Source: CAZAPG01 sp964486935 (GTDB lineage Bacteria > Chloroflexota > Anaerolineae > 4572-78 > J111). Taken from it: a stretch of DNA of 32,575 nucleotides. The position numbers were made by a program, and so were the translations under genes. Of the stretch, positions 24,177 to 31,749 are shown piece by piece. The DNA lies in NCBI GenBank assembly GCA_964486935.1, contig CAZAPG010000062.1, positions 1-32,575 on the forward strand. The letters run 5' to 3'. How positions within the stretch are numbered: position 1 is the first letter of the stretch; every line of letters begins with the position of its first letter. Under the pieces are notes generated by a model that saw nothing but the letters and a program-made list of their open reading frames with translations, was not told the origin of the DNA and searched no databases.

Positions 24177-24216
24177 AAGCTAACCTCTGTTAAAAGTAAC
24201 GCTGAACTGTTGTTCT

Positions 24217-24245
24217 ATTGTAGCATAGGGCGTCAATTAGTTCAA
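24217..24245 (-). promoter_or_regulatory. Promoter of the DUF4236-TPR gene
   Basis: On the minus strand TTGAAC (24245-24240), a 17-base spacer and TACAAT (24222-24217) preceded by TGC, the same TGCTACAAT extended -10 seen before ftsK. The start would be near 24210. Confidence 0.6.
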
Positions 24246-24260
24246 GCTGTGTTAAGCTTG
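24243..24260. promoter_or_regulatory. Palindrome between two divergent -35 elements
   Basis: CAAGCT (24243-24248), six bases, AGCTTG (24255-24260). The arms overlap the -35 of the minus-strand promoter and of the plus-strand promoter at once, a layout expected for a shared operator. Confidence 0.4.
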
Positions 24261-24285
24261 CAAATGGCCGGATTTATGCCATAAT
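24258..24285 (+). promoter_or_regulatory. Promoter of the SpoIID-fusion gene
   Basis: TTGCAA (24258-24263), a 16-base spacer and CATAAT (24280-24285) preceded by TGC. The start would be near 24292, about 50 bases before the ATG at 24344. Confidence 0.45.
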
Positions 24286-24343
24286 TAGGACAGTCAATGA
24301 CCGGCCTGTTCAGTAACCCTTAACCGGTAACTGGAGATTATCT

Positions 24344-25911
24344 ATGCGTCGACCTGGATTGTGGGTGGCTAACGGCCATCCTGGCGATATTACCCAAATG
24401 TACAGTTGGCGGCCCGGCGCCGTGGCCGCTTTTTACGAGCATCTGGCGGCAAATGGAGTGTTTGACTACAAGGCAGCCAACCCAAATGCGCCGGTCATCG
24501 TTCGGTTTCAGCACCCCCGCAACTGGCAACAAAACCCGGAACAATCGGCGCAGCAGTTGGGCGAGTTTGTGGCCGCCCGGTGGAGTGAATTGCAACCGCT
24601 TGATCCCTACGTTTGTTTTGCCAGCCGCTTGAATATGCATTATGAAAACGGCGACCCCAACCCGGCCAATCAATCTCAATACACTACGCCCCAGTTTTAT
24701 CAAAAATGCGCCGCCTGGATTCGGCGCGTAGCAGAAGTCATCAAAAATATTGCGCCCGAAATGAAGCTGGTAACGCCGCCCTTTGCCTTTGGTTTTAATG
24801 AAGATGGCGCTCCCGGCGATAGCGGCAACCCCGCCAAAGGCTGGGCCGGCTATGATTTTTTGCAGGAAACGGTGCGCGACTACTTTGGCAACACGCTAAC
24901 CTTTCACGCCCTGTGGGGCTATCCCGCCGGCGGCTCCGTGCCCGACTGGTTGTACGAGCCGGAACTTTCCTCGTGGTACGCTTTCCGCTGGCAGCGCGTG
25001 CTCAATTTATTCAAGGCCCGCTACGGGCTGGATGTCAAAGTTATCATTGATGAAGTGGCCAGCTTTGGCCCGGCAGACGCCGATTTTACCGACCAGCTTA
25101 TCTATTACGCCGAACAATGCCTGAGCGATGAACGAGTCATTGCCCTGACCTATTTTTTGTGGTCCGACCCGGCCAACAACCCGCTCTATCGGCCCAACGC
25201 CTGGGTGCAGAATGTCCCCAACCTGGCCGAACACCTGCGCCGCCTGCAAGAAATGGCCGACATCCACGCCATTGAATATTCTGACCAGGCCGGCGCTGCG
25301 GATTTGAGCGGTATCCTGGAAGGGTGGTCGCCGCCTGCGGCAGAAGAAGCGGTTCAGCCTCAAGAACGCCCGGCCGTGGCCGACGCCACCCGCACCATTC
25401 GGGTGTTGTTTGAAGACGGCTCTGTTCAAACCATGCTGCTAGAGGAGTATTTGCGCAGCGTTGTGCCCGGCGAAATGCCCGCCAGTTGGCCCGCTGAAGC
25501 GTTAAAGGCCCAGACAGTAGCCGCCCGCAGCTATGCCCAGTACGCCATCGAGCACCCGCGCCACCATCCCCAGGCCGATATTTGCACCACGACTCACTGC
25601 CAGCATTACGACCCCGCTAAAATCAACCCTAACACCGACCAGGTCATTCAACAAACAGCCGGGCAGATAGTTTTATTTGATGGCAAAACGGTCAACACCG
25701 TTTTTTCGGCGCGCTGTGGCGGCCACACCCGCAACAACGAAGATGTGTGGAAAAGCGGTCGCCCTGTGCCCTACTTGCGCAGCGTACCCTGCCCCGATGT
25801 GGGCGAAAAACATGGCCACGGGGTGGGCTTTTGCCAGCATGGCGCCAGAGTGTTTGCCGGGCAAGGGCGTAGTTACGCAGAAATTTTGAAGCACTACTAC
25901 CAGGGAGTCAC
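24344..25911 (+). CDS. Glycosidase-like domain fused to SpoIID, cut by the assembly gap
   Basis: At least 522 residues, with the end lost in the N run. Residues 1 to about 310 look like a TIM-barrel glycoside hydrolase-type domain: WVANGHPGDITQMY near the start, FASRLNMHYENGDPN near 95, FHALWGYP near 190 and VIIDEVASFGP near 235. From about 350 a SpoIID domain follows, with VPGEMPASWPAEALKAQ containing Glu 377, the residue that corresponds to the catalytic Glu of SpoIID lytic transglycosylases. ICTTTHCQHY carries the family's Cys pair, and the segment HGHGVGFCQHGA is near 488-500. The last visible residues HYYQGV are the usual domain end, so little is missing. There is no signal peptide at the chosen ATG, which is odd for a wall enzyme. 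Confidence 0.85.
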
Positions 25912-26011
25912 NNNNNNNNNNNNNNNNNNNNNNNNNNNNNNNNNNNNNNNNNNNNNNNNNNNNNNNNNNNNNNNNNNNNNNNNNNNNNNNNNNNNNNNNN
26001 NNNNNNNNNNN
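25912..26011. other. Assembly gap of 100 N
   Basis: Exactly 100 unknown bases, the conventional filler for a scaffold join of unknown length. It hides the end of the SpoIID-fusion gene. The region just before nusA, where rimP usually lies, may also be lost here. Confidence 0.98.
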
Positions 26012-26035
26012 CCAGAGTTAAGTGAAGAGTTGCAG

Positions 26036-26069
26036 AGAAAAGTGGGCAACCCCCACTTTTCTTTATTTG
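26036..26069 (+). terminator. Intrinsic terminator or attenuator upstream of nusA
   Basis: AGAAAAGTGGG (26036-26046), loop CAACC, CCCACTTTTCT (26052-26062), then TTATTTG. The 11-pair stem with flanking A and T runs is a good terminator and ends 64 bases before nusA. It either closes a gene hidden in the gap or acts as a leader attenuator of the nusA operon, which in other bacteria is self-regulated by NusA. Confidence 0.8.
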
Positions 26070-26126
26070 TCATATTTTTGCGTAAGATTACTTAGTGCCG
26101 GTTTCAGGTAGGAGGCTCATTTCATC

Positions 26127-27917
26127 GTGAAAAACGACTTCATGATGGCAATTAATCAGGTTTGCCACGAGCGACAACTGCCCATAGATATTGTTTTAGA
26201 GGCGGTTGAAGTGGCGCTTATTTCCGCCTATAAACGTAATTTTGGCGGAAACCAGTCAATCACGGCTATGATTGACTCAAAATCAGGTGAACCTTTAATT
26301 TTTATTGAAAAGCAAGTGGTTGAACTGGTTGAAAACGAGAAAAAAGAAATTTTGTTAGCAGACGCCAAAGCCATTGACCCCAAAGCCGTGCTGGGGGGGC
26401 TGGTTTCGGTTGAGAGCACTCCCAGTAACTTTGGCCGGATTGCCGCTCAAACGGCCAAACAGGTAATTTTACAGCGTATCCGCGAGGCCGAACGCGACGC
26501 CCTTTATAAAACTTACGCCGAACGGGAAGGCGAGATTGTAAGCGGTACGGTCCATAAAATAGAGCCGCACCAAGTAACACTTTCTTTGGGCAAGGCCGAG
26601 GCCGTGCTGCCCCGGGGAGAACAAATCCCCACAGAAAATTACAAAGAAGGCCAACGCCTGCGCGCCTATGTTTCTTCGGTAGCAAAAACCAGCCGGGGGC
26701 CGCAAATTATCCTCTCGCGTACGCACCGCACCATGCTGCGGCGCTTGCTAGAGGTTGAAGTGCCCGAAATTTACAACGGCACAGTAGAAATTAAATCCAT
26801 TGCCCGTGAGGCCGGCTATCGCTCAAAAGTGGCGGTGGCCGCCCTGCAAGAAGGGGTAGACCCGGTTGGCTCGTGCGTGGGCATGCGCGGCACGCGTATT
26901 CAAAATATTGTCAATGAGCTAAACGGCGAAAAAATAGATGTGGTTCAGTGGAACCCCGACCTCTCTTATTTTATTGCCAACTCGCTTAGCCCGGCCAAGG
27001 TAATGAACGTAATGCTGCACGATGAACAGGGCAAAACAGCCGTGGTAGTTGTGCCCGACAAACAACTCTCGCTGGCTATTGGCAAAGAAGGGCAAAATGC
27101 CCGGCTGGCCGCCAAACTTACCGGTTGGCGAATTGATATAAAAAGCGCCAGCGAAGCCGCCGCAGAAATTCTGCAAAAAGCCAAAGAGTCTGCGGCAATT
27201 CGTGAGCGGATGTCTGAAAAACTTGAAATTCTCAATCTGGCTGCCACTATTTTGGCCGATAAAGAGCCGGTTGATTTTATGGAAGGCGAATTGAACCTGT
27301 TGAGCGAAGCCATTGAAGCCGTTTATATGGCTGAAATGGCCATTGAGCGCGAGCGCAGGGCCGCCGCCGAAGCCGCCAGAAAAGAGGCGCAAGCCAGAGA
27401 TATTCTGGCCGAGGCCGAAGCCATTTTAATTGGCGCAGCAGCCAAACCGGCTGAAGAAAAAGCTGTTGAACCTGAAACAGTAGAAGCCGAAGAAGAAGCT
27501 GAAGAGCTTGTCCAGGCAGAACTTGAAGAAGAGGTTGTAGCCGCAGAAGAACCTCTCAAAGAAGCCGAACCCGCTGCCGAGGATGTTGAAGAAATTATGG
27601 CCGAAGCCGAAGCTATCCTGTCCGAGACCGAAGCGGATGTAGCAGCCGAAAAAGCCGAGGTTGAGGCCGAAGCCGAACCGGAGGCCGAAGCCGAACCGGA
27701 AAAACAAGTTTCTTTTGATAGGTTGAAAACAGACTGGGACGAAGAAGACTTTGACTTTGAAGAGGAGCAACGCGAGCGAGAATTAGAGAAAAAACGGGCC
27801 AAAGACAAAAAACGCCGGCTGGTTTACGATGAGCGCCTGGGCGAAGTTGTGGCCGAGCGCCGCCGAAAGCGCAGCCGCCGTACCGACGACTGGTTTGATT
27901 ACGACGAGGATTTTTGA
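26127..27917 (+). CDS. nusA: Transcription termination/antitermination factor NusA with a long charged tail
   Basis: Binds RNA polymerase and nascent RNA and affects pausing, termination and antitermination. The polymerase-binding N-terminal domain is residues 1 to about 125 (MKNDFMMAINQVCHERQLP, VALISAYKRNFG). S1 follows at about 134-200, KH1 at about 210-275 (GYRSKVAVAA, CVGMRGTRIQNIV) and KH2 at about 303-340 (LSLAIGKEGQNARLAAKLTGW). Bacterial NusA without extras would end near 350-370; here about 240 more residues follow, first Ala/Glu-rich (including AEAEAIL twice), then an acidic patch and finally a Lys/Arg-rich end. The start is GTG at 26127, with TAGGAGG eleven bases ahead; the first residues match the family start. 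rnpM begins six bases after the stop. Confidence 0.96.
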   Translation: MKNDFMMAINQVCHERQLPIDIVLEAVEVALISAYKRNFGGNQSITAMIDSKSGEPLIFIEKQVVELVENEKKEILLADAKAIDPKAVLGGLVSVESTPSNFGRIAAQTAKQVILQRIREAERDALYKTYAEREGEIVSGTVHKIEPHQVTLSLGKAEAVLPRGEQIPTENYKEGQRLRAYVSSVAKTSRGPQIILSRTHRTMLRRLLEVEVPEIYNGTVEIKSIAREAGYRSKVAVAALQEGVDPVGSCVGMRGTRIQNIVNELNGEKIDVVQWNPDLSYFIANSLSPAKVMNVMLHDEQGKTAVVVVPDKQLSLAIGKEGQNARLAAKLTGWRIDIKSASEAAAEILQKAKESAAIRERMSEKLEILNLAATILADKEPVDFMEGELNLLSEAIEAVYMAEMAIERERRAAAEAARKEAQARDILAEAEAILIGAAAKPAEEKAVEPETVEAEEEAEELVQAELEEEVVAAEEPLKEAEPAAEDVEEIMAEAEAILSETEADVAAEKAEVEAEAEPEAEAEPEKQVSFDRLKTDWDEEDFDFEEEQRERELEKKRAKDKKRRLVYDERLGEVVAERRRKRSRRTDDWFDYDEDF

Positions 27918-27923
27918 TAGCTA

Positions 27924-28205
27924 ATGGCCAGGCACAAGCATAAACCGCAGCGAACCTGCATTGTGTGTCGGCAAGCCAAAGAAAAACAAGAATTGGTTCG
28001 GATAGTGCGAACGCCGGAAGGGTCCATAATAGTTGACCTTAGCGGCAAGGCGAATGGGCGAGGCGCTTACCTTTGTAAGCGGCCAGAATGTTATCAAAAA
28101 GGTTTAAAAAAAGAGCGCCTGGCCCAGGCCCTAAAAGTGAGCGTATCGCCGCAAGAAATAGCGGCTTTGCAAGTTACTCTACAATCTGAACTTTCAAAAG
28201 TGTAA
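27924..28205 (+). CDS. rnpM: YlxR-family RNA-binding protein (RnpM)
   Basis: A 93-residue protein of the DUF448/YlxR family. RTCIVCRQ at residues 10-17 gives the Cys 12/Cys 15 pair, VRIVRTPEG follows, and GRGAYLC at 45-51 with a nearby Cys completes the signature. YlxR (RnpM) binds and modulates RNase P RNA in Bacillus and is normally encoded between nusA and infB. It starts six bases after nusA with no strong ribosome site, so it is probably coupled. The usual next gene, the L7Ae-like ylxQ, is absent; an open 398-base spacer follows instead. Confidence 0.93.
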   Translation: MARHKHKPQRTCIVCRQAKEKQELVRIVRTPEGSIIVDLSGKANGRGAYLCKRPECYQKGLKKERLAQALKVSVSPQEIAALQVTLQSELSKV

Positions 28206-28603
28206 GTTGCAGGGTGTATTTTGAGGGAAGGATTGCAAAATCTCAGTAAATTTTTTGTTGAGGTTGATAAGGAAATATAGGCGGTGAACACGTACTTGAA
28301 AAACGTGTCGGGTGAGGCTTTATGAGAGATTAACGACAAATTTTACGGTTTGTTTCCTCACGTAAAGCCAACAAATTACCCCCGGCTTAAACTATTTATC
28401 ACCTCAATAAATCCTAACCAACTCTACCTACGCCTGTCAGTTAAACTTTTTATTGCGCTGCAAGGTTTAGCTCTTGTGGCGTGTCTGGTAAAGTTGTCTG
28501 TTTTAGCTGTTGACAGCAGCTATTCTACTTTAATGCGCTGGTATTGCCTAACCCCATGCCAGCGAGTTTGTTGTGTTTAAATTAATAAAGTGAGGTGGTA
28601 ATT
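28206..28603. other. Unexplained 398-base spacer inside the nusA-infB operon
   Basis: Clearly more AT-rich than the genes on either side and without a credible coding frame; the longest frame (28350-28580) lacks a ribosome site and has an unlikely composition. It contains several inverted pairs: ACACG/CGTGT near 28289-28309, GTGAGG with CCTCAC enclosing ACAAA/TTTGT (about 28312-28364), GGCTTTA with TAAAGCC overlapping the same left arm, and TAGCTG/CAGCTA near 28505-28522 that includes a perfect TTGACA. The overlapping arms allow two exclusive folds. No tRNA, tmRNA, RNase P or SRP RNA signature was recognised. Confidence 0.6.
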
Positions 28604-30418
28604 ATGGCAATAAGTGCTCAAAAAGAAAACGTGGCTGAAACCAATAAAAGAATCGAAGTGCCACTCGCAATTACGGTCAGAGATTTGGCCGAGTTAATGA
28701 AAGTTAGCCCCATTGATGTTATCAGAGTATTGATGAACAATGGGATTATGGCCAACATCAATCAACAAATTGACTTTGACACGGTTGTAATTATTGGCGA
28801 AGAAATGGGCTACGAGGTGGTTCCTCCCCAGGTTGTGGAACCGGAAGAAGTTAAACAAGAGCCTGAACTGCCTTTACACCGGCGCTTAATTGCCGAAGAA
28901 GACCCGGCCAACCTCAAACCGCGCCCCCCGGTAGTTACCGTGCTGGGCCATGTTGACCACGGCAAAACCACGCTGCTAGATGCCATTAGAAAAACCCAGG
29001 TAGTTAAAGGCGAAGCCGGCGGCATTACCCAGCATATCGGCGCTTACCAGGTTTTTGTGGGCGACCGCTCCATTACTTTTTTAGACACCCCAGGCCACGC
29101 CGCTTTTACCGCCATGCGCGCCCGCGGCACGCAGGTAACAGATTTGGCGGTGCTGGTGGTGGCTGCCGACGACGGCGTAATGCCCCAAACCCGCGAGGCC
29201 GTAGAACACGCCCGCGCAGCGCGGGTGCCCATTATTGTTGCCCTGAACAAAATTGATAAAGACAACGCCAACCCGGACCGCGTAAAACAAGAACTGGCCG
29301 ATATTAACCTGGTTCCCGAAGATTGGGGCGGCGATACAATTTGCGTACCCCTTTCCGCCACCCAAAATAAGGGCATTGACGAACTGCTTGAAAATATTCT
29401 GCTGGTTACAGATGTGGCCGACCTGAAAGCCAACCCCGACCGCCCCGCTCAAGGCGTGGTGGTTGAAGGCGAGCTGGATAAACGGCGCGGCGTTATGGCT
29501 TCGCTGCTGGTGCAAAATGGAACTCTTAATGTGGGCGATTTTGTGGTGGTTGGCGCTCAATATGGCCGGGTAAGGGCCATGTTCAGCGATACAGGCAAAA
29601 AGATTAAAAAAGCCGGCCTCTCCGTGCCGGTTTCAATTATGGGCCTGCCCGACGTGCCCGACGCCGGCGAATTTTTTGAGGTGGTAGAAAATGAACGCGC
29701 CGCCAGAAACCTGGTCGAGCAGCGCCGCTCTCAGCAGGCCAGCGTTCAGCGCCAAACCGTGCGCCGGGCCATCTCGCTGGAAGAGTTCTTCAAACAGCGC
29801 GAAGAAACCGGCGACCAAACTCTCAACATTGTGCTCAAAGCCGACGTGCAGGGGTCGCTGGAACCGATTGTCAACTCGCTCAAGGATTTGGGCGATGGCA
29901 ACCTGAATGTCAAAATTCTTTTAGAAGGGACCGGCAACATTAGCGAGTCTGATGTAAACCTGGCGGTTGCCTCCGATGCCATTGTGATTGGCTTTAACGT
30001 TGATATCGACTCGGCGGCGCACCGTGTAGCCGAAGCCGAAGGCGTTGACATCCGCATGTACGATGTTATTTATAAACTGATTGACGATATTGACAAGGCG
30101 CTAAAGGGATTGCTGGAGCCGGAATATGCCGATAAAGTAATTGGCCAGGCCGAAGTTAGAGCCGTGTTTAAAATTCCCCGGCGGGGTAATGTGGCCGGCT
30201 CTTACGTGCTCGAAGGCCAACTGGCCCGCAACGCGCTGGCCAGGGTAATTCGCAACGGCAAGGTATTGCACGATAGCAAATTCTCCTCGCTCAAACGCTT
30301 TACCGAAGATGTGCGCGAGGTAGCCAGCGGTTTTGAATGTGGCATCGGCGTGGAGGGTTTTGACGACTTCAAAGAAGGCGACATTATTGAAGCCTACGTA
30401 AAGGAACGAGTCAACTAA
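28604..30418 (+). CDS. infB: Translation initiation factor IF-2
   Basis: GTPase that delivers initiator tRNA to the small ribosomal subunit and promotes subunit joining. From the ATG at 28604 the protein has 604 residues: a short N-terminal IF2_N module (about 23-75), then the G domain with GHVDHGKT at 115-122, DTPGH at 161-165 and NKID at 215-218, followed by domains II, III and the tRNA-binding C-terminal domain IV (KIPRRGNVAGSYV and FECGIGVEGFDDFKEGD). It is much shorter than the E. coli form because the long N-terminal extension is missing, which is common outside proteobacteria. GAGGTGG lies before this ATG; a GTG at 28595 overlaps that site and is disfavoured. Confidence 0.97.
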   Translation: MAISAQKENVAETNKRIEVPLAITVRDLAELMKVSPIDVIRVLMNNGIMANINQQIDFDTVVIIGEEMGYEVVPPQVVEPEEVKQEPELPLHRRLIAEEDPANLKPRPPVVTVLGHVDHGKTTLLDAIRKTQVVKGEAGGITQHIGAYQVFVGDRSITFLDTPGHAAFTAMRARGTQVTDLAVLVVAADDGVMPQTREAVEHARAARVPIIVALNKIDKDNANPDRVKQELADINLVPEDWGGDTICVPLSATQNKGIDELLENILLVTDVADLKANPDRPAQGVVVEGELDKRRGVMASLLVQNGTLNVGDFVVVGAQYGRVRAMFSDTGKKIKKAGLSVPVSIMGLPDVPDAGEFFEVVENERAARNLVEQRRSQQASVQRQTVRRAISLEEFFKQREETGDQTLNIVLKADVQGSLEPIVNSLKDLGDGNLNVKILLEGTGNISESDVNLAVASDAIVIGFNVDIDSAAHRVAEAEGVDIRMYDVIYKLIDDIDKALKGLLEPEYADKVIGQAEVRAVFKIPRRGNVAGSYVLEGQLARNALARVIRNGKVLHDSKFSSLKRFTEDVREVASGFECGIGVEGFDDFKEGDIIEAYVKERVN

Positions 30419-30421
30419 GTT

Positions 30422-30811
30422 ATGGCCTCTCGACGCCAGCGGCAGGTAGCCGAACTGCTGCACGAAGAAATTAGCCAACTGCTTCAGCGCGATACCAAAG
30501 ACCCTCGCCTGGGCTTTGTAACCGTTACCGGCGTAGATGTGAGCACAGATTTGCGACACGCCAGGGTATACATAACCGTGCTGGGCGACGAAGCCGACGA
30601 AGCCAGCACCCTGCAAGGGTTAGCCAGCGCCGCCGGATACCTGCGGCATAACTTAAGGCAAACCATCAAATTGCGCTACATGCCAGAGCTAAGTTTCAAG
30701 CTGGATAAGTCGCTGGAACGCGGCTCTCGCATTGAAGCGTTGATTGATAAAATTCACAGCGACTCAGACAATCCGTACCAAAATTTATCTGACCCTGAGC
30801 CAGAAGATTGA
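30422..30811 (+). CDS. rbfA: Ribosome-binding factor A
   Basis: A small-subunit maturation factor that binds near the 5' helix of 16S rRNA and is needed for cold adaptation in other bacteria. The 129 residues carry the family pattern: RRQRQVAELLHEEISQLLQR at the start, DPRLGFVTVTGVDVSTDLRHARVYI-type core (about residues 28-52), then LRQTIKLRYMPELSFKLDKSLE, closing the KH-type fold. The acidic tail (SDPEPED) is a usual addition. It begins three bases after the infB stop and its own stop overlaps the truB start, so it is translated as part of the operon. Confidence 0.95.
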   Translation: MASRRQRQVAELLHEEISQLLQRDTKDPRLGFVTVTGVDVSTDLRHARVYITVLGDEADEASTLQGLASAAGYLRHNLRQTIKLRYMPELSFKLDKSLERGSRIEALIDKIHSDSDNPYQNLSDPEPED

Positions 30812-31746
30812 TGTCGGTTAAGCAAACGGCTGTTTCCGGGCTGCTGGTTGTTGACAAACCCCAAGGTCTCACCTCGCACGATGTTGTCAAACGGGTTCGC
30901 AAATTAAGCGGGCAGCGCAAAGCAGGCCACACCGGTACGTTAGACCCCATGGCTACCGGCGTGCTGCTGGTCTGTTTGGGCCAGGCCACCCGCTTAATTG
31001 AATATATAATGGCCGGCCGCAAACAGTATCGGGCCACCATTCGCTTTGGCATTACAACCAACACCCTTGATGCCGATGGTGAAATAGTGGCCCAACACGA
31101 CGCGTCGGCCTTAACCGAAAGCCAACTGCGCCGCCTATTGCCCCACTTTGAGGGGGAAATTCAGCAAGTTCCCCCGCTTTTCTCGGCCCTTAAACAAGAG
31201 GGCCGGCCCCTTTATAAACTGGCCCGCGCCGGAAAAACCGTAAAACTTGAACCCCGGCCGGTTACCATCCACGCCATAGAGTGGGTTGGCTGGACGCCCC
31301 CGGATTTAACCCTTATTATTAGCTGCTCTGCCGGCGCTTACATTCGGGCGCTGGCCCGCGATATTGGCCAGGCGGCCCAAACCGGCGCGCATTTAATTAA
31401 GTTGACCCGCACCGCCAACGGCCCCTGGACGCTGGATGACGCCGTTTCTCTGGAAAAGCTTGAGCAAGAGGCCGGCAAGCAGGGCTGGCGCAAATACCTG
31501 CACCCCATTGATGCCGCCGTATCTCACTTGCCTAAAGTGGTGCTGGACGAGCCAGCAGCCGCGCGCGTTCAGCATGGCCGCCAGATTCAGATTGCCCGCG
31601 CAGAATTTGCTCCATCAGCGTTTTGTGATAAAACTAAAGAAAATTTTGTCCGGGCCTACTCACCCGCCGGAAATTTTTTGGCAATCCTCCAGTTGGCCGA
31701 GGCAAATCAAAATATCTGGCAGCCCAAAAAAGTATTTCAAATATAA
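30811..31746 (+). CDS. truB: tRNA pseudouridine-55 synthase
   Basis: Converts U55 in the T loop of tRNAs to pseudouridine. The 311-residue product opens with SGLLVVDKPQGLTSHDVV, and GHTGTLDPMATGVL holds the catalytic Asp 45. KQYR at 71-74 supplies the conserved active-site Tyr 73, and GAYIRALARDIG near 174 and KLTRTANGPW near 192 are further TruB signatures. The C-terminal part (about 230-311) is a diverged PUA-like extension. The ATG overlaps the rbfA stop as TGATG, showing translational coupling; a TTG one codon earlier is less likely. ribF begins three bases after its stop. Confidence 0.96.
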   Translation: MSVKQTAVSGLLVVDKPQGLTSHDVVKRVRKLSGQRKAGHTGTLDPMATGVLLVCLGQATRLIEYIMAGRKQYRATIRFGITTNTLDADGEIVAQHDASALTESQLRRLLPHFEGEIQQVPPLFSALKQEGRPLYKLARAGKTVKLEPRPVTIHAIEWVGWTPPDLTLIISCSAGAYIRALARDIGQAAQTGAHLIKLTRTANGPWTLDDAVSLEKLEQEAGKQGWRKYLHPIDAAVSHLPKVVLDEPAAARVQHGRQIQIARAEFAPSAFCDKTKENFVRAYSPAGNFLAILQLAEANQNIWQPKKVFQI

Positions 31747-31749
31747 ACC

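Noticed and set aside
25912..26095. Continuation of the SpoIID-fusion frame through the gap to a stop at 26095
   Set aside because: The residues after the gap simply read through the terminator hairpin, and the frame across 100 filler bases is arbitrary. I end the gene at the gap.
27323..27808. Ser/Ala-rich minus-strand frame opposite the NusA tail
   Set aside because: It is a shadow of the GAA/GCC-rich codons of the NusA extension.
28350..28580. Possible 76-residue gene in the rnpM-infB spacer
   Set aside because: No ribosome site, no recognisable domain, Cys/Leu-skewed composition and AT-rich non-coding context.
28206..28603. tmRNA, RNase P RNA or SRP RNA gene in the spacer
   Set aside because: The size would fit the first two, but the conserved core sequences of these RNAs are not present.
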